This document shows, in pieces, positions 62,474 to 64,000 of a stretch of DNA of 64,000 bases (the first letter of the stretch is position 1; every line of letters begins with the position of its first letter). The translations under genes and the position numbers were made by a program. This DNA is from Paenibacillus sabuli. GTDB lineage: Bacteria; Bacillota; Bacilli; Paenibacillales; Paenibacillaceae. The stretch is from assembly GCF_014705605.1 (NCBI RefSeq), contig NZ_JACXIZ010000007.1:186001-250000 (forward strand), written 5' to 3'. The notes beneath the pieces were generated by a model that saw only the letters and a list, made by a program, of their open reading frames with translations, made no database searches and had not been told where the DNA came from.

Positions 62474-64000
62474 TCAGCTGTCGTGCGCGTCCGTCACGTG
62501 CTGCGCCCGGAATTCCGACGGCGTCAAGCCCGTGTGGCGCTTGAACAGCTCGCTGAAGTAGGGGCGATCCTTGTAGCCGAGCTCGTACGCGATCTCCTGC
62601 ACCTGCTCCCCCTCGAGCAGCAGCTCCTTGGCCCGCTCCATGCGGGCCGCCGTCACGTATTGCATGAAGGTGCTGCCGGTTTCTTTTTTGAATAGATTGG
62701 AGAAGTAGCTCGGACTTAAGTGGACGGCCTTGGCGCACTGCTGCACGGTGAGCTCGGTCAACAGATGGCGGGCAATGTAAGCGCGCGCCTGCTCGATGAG
62801 CTGGCGCGAGTCGCTCTTCTGACGCTGCTGCATCATCGCGCAGCTCTCCAGTGCGATCGCCTCCAGATCGTGCTTGAGCAGCCGGATCGAGCCAGATTCG
62901 CCGAGTTTGAGCGCAGCCAGACGCGCTTCCAGACGCGCGCGCTCCTCGTCCTCCAGCTTCTCCGCGACGACGCGATACATCGCGAAGGCCAGTCCGTAGA
63001 ACAGATTAACGAGCATCGCCGGCTCGGGCGGCTCCTGCAATTGCAAGGCCTCCTCGTAGATGGCATGGAGCTGCCGCTGCACGCCCTCGCGGTTGCCCGA
63101 GCGCAGCGCGTACAGCAGCTCCGTCTCCTTGTCCGGATCGTAGCGCAGCGTCAGCGCGCTCTGGCGCTCGATATCCCGGTAGTGCAGGACGCAGTTGCCG
63201 CCGGTGTAGAATTGGTACGACAGCGCCGTGCGCGCCTGCTCGAACGAGACATGCAGCTCGGCGAGGCCGGGCGCCTCGCGGCCGACCCCGATCGAGACGG
63301 TGCGCTTCGCGTAGCGCTCGACGTTGGCGCGGCACTGCTCGGCGATCGCCTCGGTGTCGAGGCCCGGGCCGCTGTTCGCGATCGCCACGAACTGATGCAC
63401 CTGCTCGCGGAAGACGATTCCCTGCGTCTGCATGCCGATCGTCTCCTGGATAATATTGTGCACCGCGAAGCGCACCAGCTCCGCTTCCCCGACCGCAAGG
63501 CCGTGCACCGCCTCGGCGAAGCCGTCGATCTCGATCAGCAGCGCGGTCAGCCGCTCCGGCCGCATCGTGATGCCAAGGAAGGCCCAGCGCTCCTGCGCCT
63601 GCGCCGGCTGCACGCTGCTGCGCAGCAGCAGCCGGAAGTATTCCTGGCGCAGATAGGGCATGCTTTCGCGCACCTTGCGCTCGAGCTCGATCCGGGAGGC
63701 TGCCTGCAGCCGCTCCTCCTCGAGCTCGCGCCTGGCGCGCAGCACCACTTCGACGATCTGCGGCGGCGTGAACGGCTTGAGCACGTAGTCGAAGGCGCCG
63801 AGCCGCACCGACTCCTGGGCATATTCGAAGTCGGAATAGCCGCTCAGGAAGATCACCTTGACCTGCTCCTGCCGCTCCGGCTCCGCCGCGAGCGCACGGA
63901 TCATCTCCAGCCCGCTCATGCGCGGCATCTTGATATCGGTGAGGATGATATGCGGGCGGGTGCGCCGGATCAGCTCCAGCCCCTCCGCACCGCTGCCCGC
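62474..64000 (-). CDS. Response regulator, REC plus AraC DNA-binding domain (YesN family), 5' end outside window
   Basis: 508 residues visible; about 30-35 N-terminal residues lie right of the window. The receiver shows phospho-acceptor Asp in LTDIKMP and Lys in YVLKPF. A middle domain of about 250 residues follows, and a C-terminal AraC double HTH (TVQQCAKAVHLSPSYFSNLF and VQEIAYELGYKDRPYFSEL). The frame is open to the last base, so it is cut by the window and not broken. Probably pairs with a kinase just outside and controls the binding protein and mannosidase. Confidence 0.92.
   Translation of the reverse strand, partial: AGSGAEGLELIRRTRPHIILTDIKMPRMSGLEMIRALAAEPERQEQVKVIFLSGYSDFEYAQESVRLGAFDYVLKPFTPPQIVEVVLRARRELEEERLQAASRIELERKVRESMPYLRQEYFRLLLRSSVQPAQAQERWAFLGITMRPERLTALLIEIDGFAEAVHGLAVGEAELVRFAVHNIIQETIGMQTQGIVFREQVHQFVAIANSGPGLDTEAIAEQCRANVERYAKRTVSIGVGREAPGLAELHVSFEQARTALSYQFYTGGNCVLHYRDIERQSALTLRYDPDKETELLYALRSGNREGVQRQLHAIYEEALQLQEPPEPAMLVNLFYGLAFAMYRVVAEKLEDEERARLEARLAALKLGESGSIRLLKHDLEAIALESCAMMQQRQKSDSRQLIEQARAYIARHLLTELTVQQCAKAVHLSPSYFSNLFKKETGSTFMQYVTAARMERAKELLLEGEQVQEIAYELGYKDRPYFSELFKRHTGLTPSEFRAQHVTDAHDS

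Noticed and set aside
62474-64000. Broken response regulator
   Set aside because: The frame is open to the last base of the window; the missing N-terminus is an edge effect.

Overview
The window looks like chromosome from a high-GC member of the Paenibacillaceae (Paenibacillus or Cohnella type). Several things point there: the order ppc, sigW, rsiW, cdaA, cdaR, glmM; strong Gram-positive ribosome binding sites (GGAGG and variants); frequent TTG and GTG starts; AraC-type regulators of the YesN kind; several lipoprotein sugar-binding proteins; and a CCA-encoding tRNA cluster. The genus is an inference, because no 16S gene is present. Almost everything from 1 to 39.6 kb lies on the minus strand; the right part is mixed.

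Layout. 1-1599 is glmS, cut by the left edge, with a structured leader. 2342-14872 is a sugar-import module, read leftward: membrane kinase, AraC-type response regulator, binding protein, two CUT1 permeases, a large clan-A glycosidase, a D-threonine-aldolase/D-serine-dehydratase-like enzyme and an M20 peptidase. This module sits between glmM and glmS. 15158-23552 is the housekeeping block glmM, cdaR, cdaA, rsiW, sigW and ppc (cell-wall precursor synthesis, c-di-AMP, envelope stress, anaplerosis). 23745-24251 holds five tRNA genes, followed by a Fur-controlled siderophore-type ATPase.

25485-39590 is a polysaccharide-use locus: LplB- and LplC-type permeases, binding lipoprotein, membrane-bound AraC regulator, ThuA-like protein, Gfo/Idh oxidoreductase, a 1740-residue secreted beta-helix protein and an SGNH hydrolase. 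39984-46000 holds a TspO-like protein, a coupled amidohydrolase/Rieske pair, a second Gfo/Idh oxidoreductase, a sugar-isomerase-like TIM barrel and an IclR regulator. 46153-50724 has a decayed SDR gene, an SMP-30 lactonase and, divergently, a PhyH oxygenase, an SDR dehydrogenase and a LacI regulator, with a large duplicated palindrome between the two directions.

50808-57340 has an interrupted small gene, an AI-2E-type transporter, an unusual single-domain receiver, a REC-BTAD regulator and a divergent two-kinase hybrid sensor. 57456-64000 is a GH38 alpha-mannosidase, a sugar-binding lipoprotein and a response regulator cut by the right edge.

Overall the window carries several separately regulated glycan or sugar capture modules set around conserved envelope genes. 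The most unusual items are the protein with two complete kinase cores and its neighbouring receiver with Glu in place of the phospho-acceptor Asp, the paired palindromic and direct-repeat operator sites, and the 51-bp direct repeat inside the lpl-type operon.
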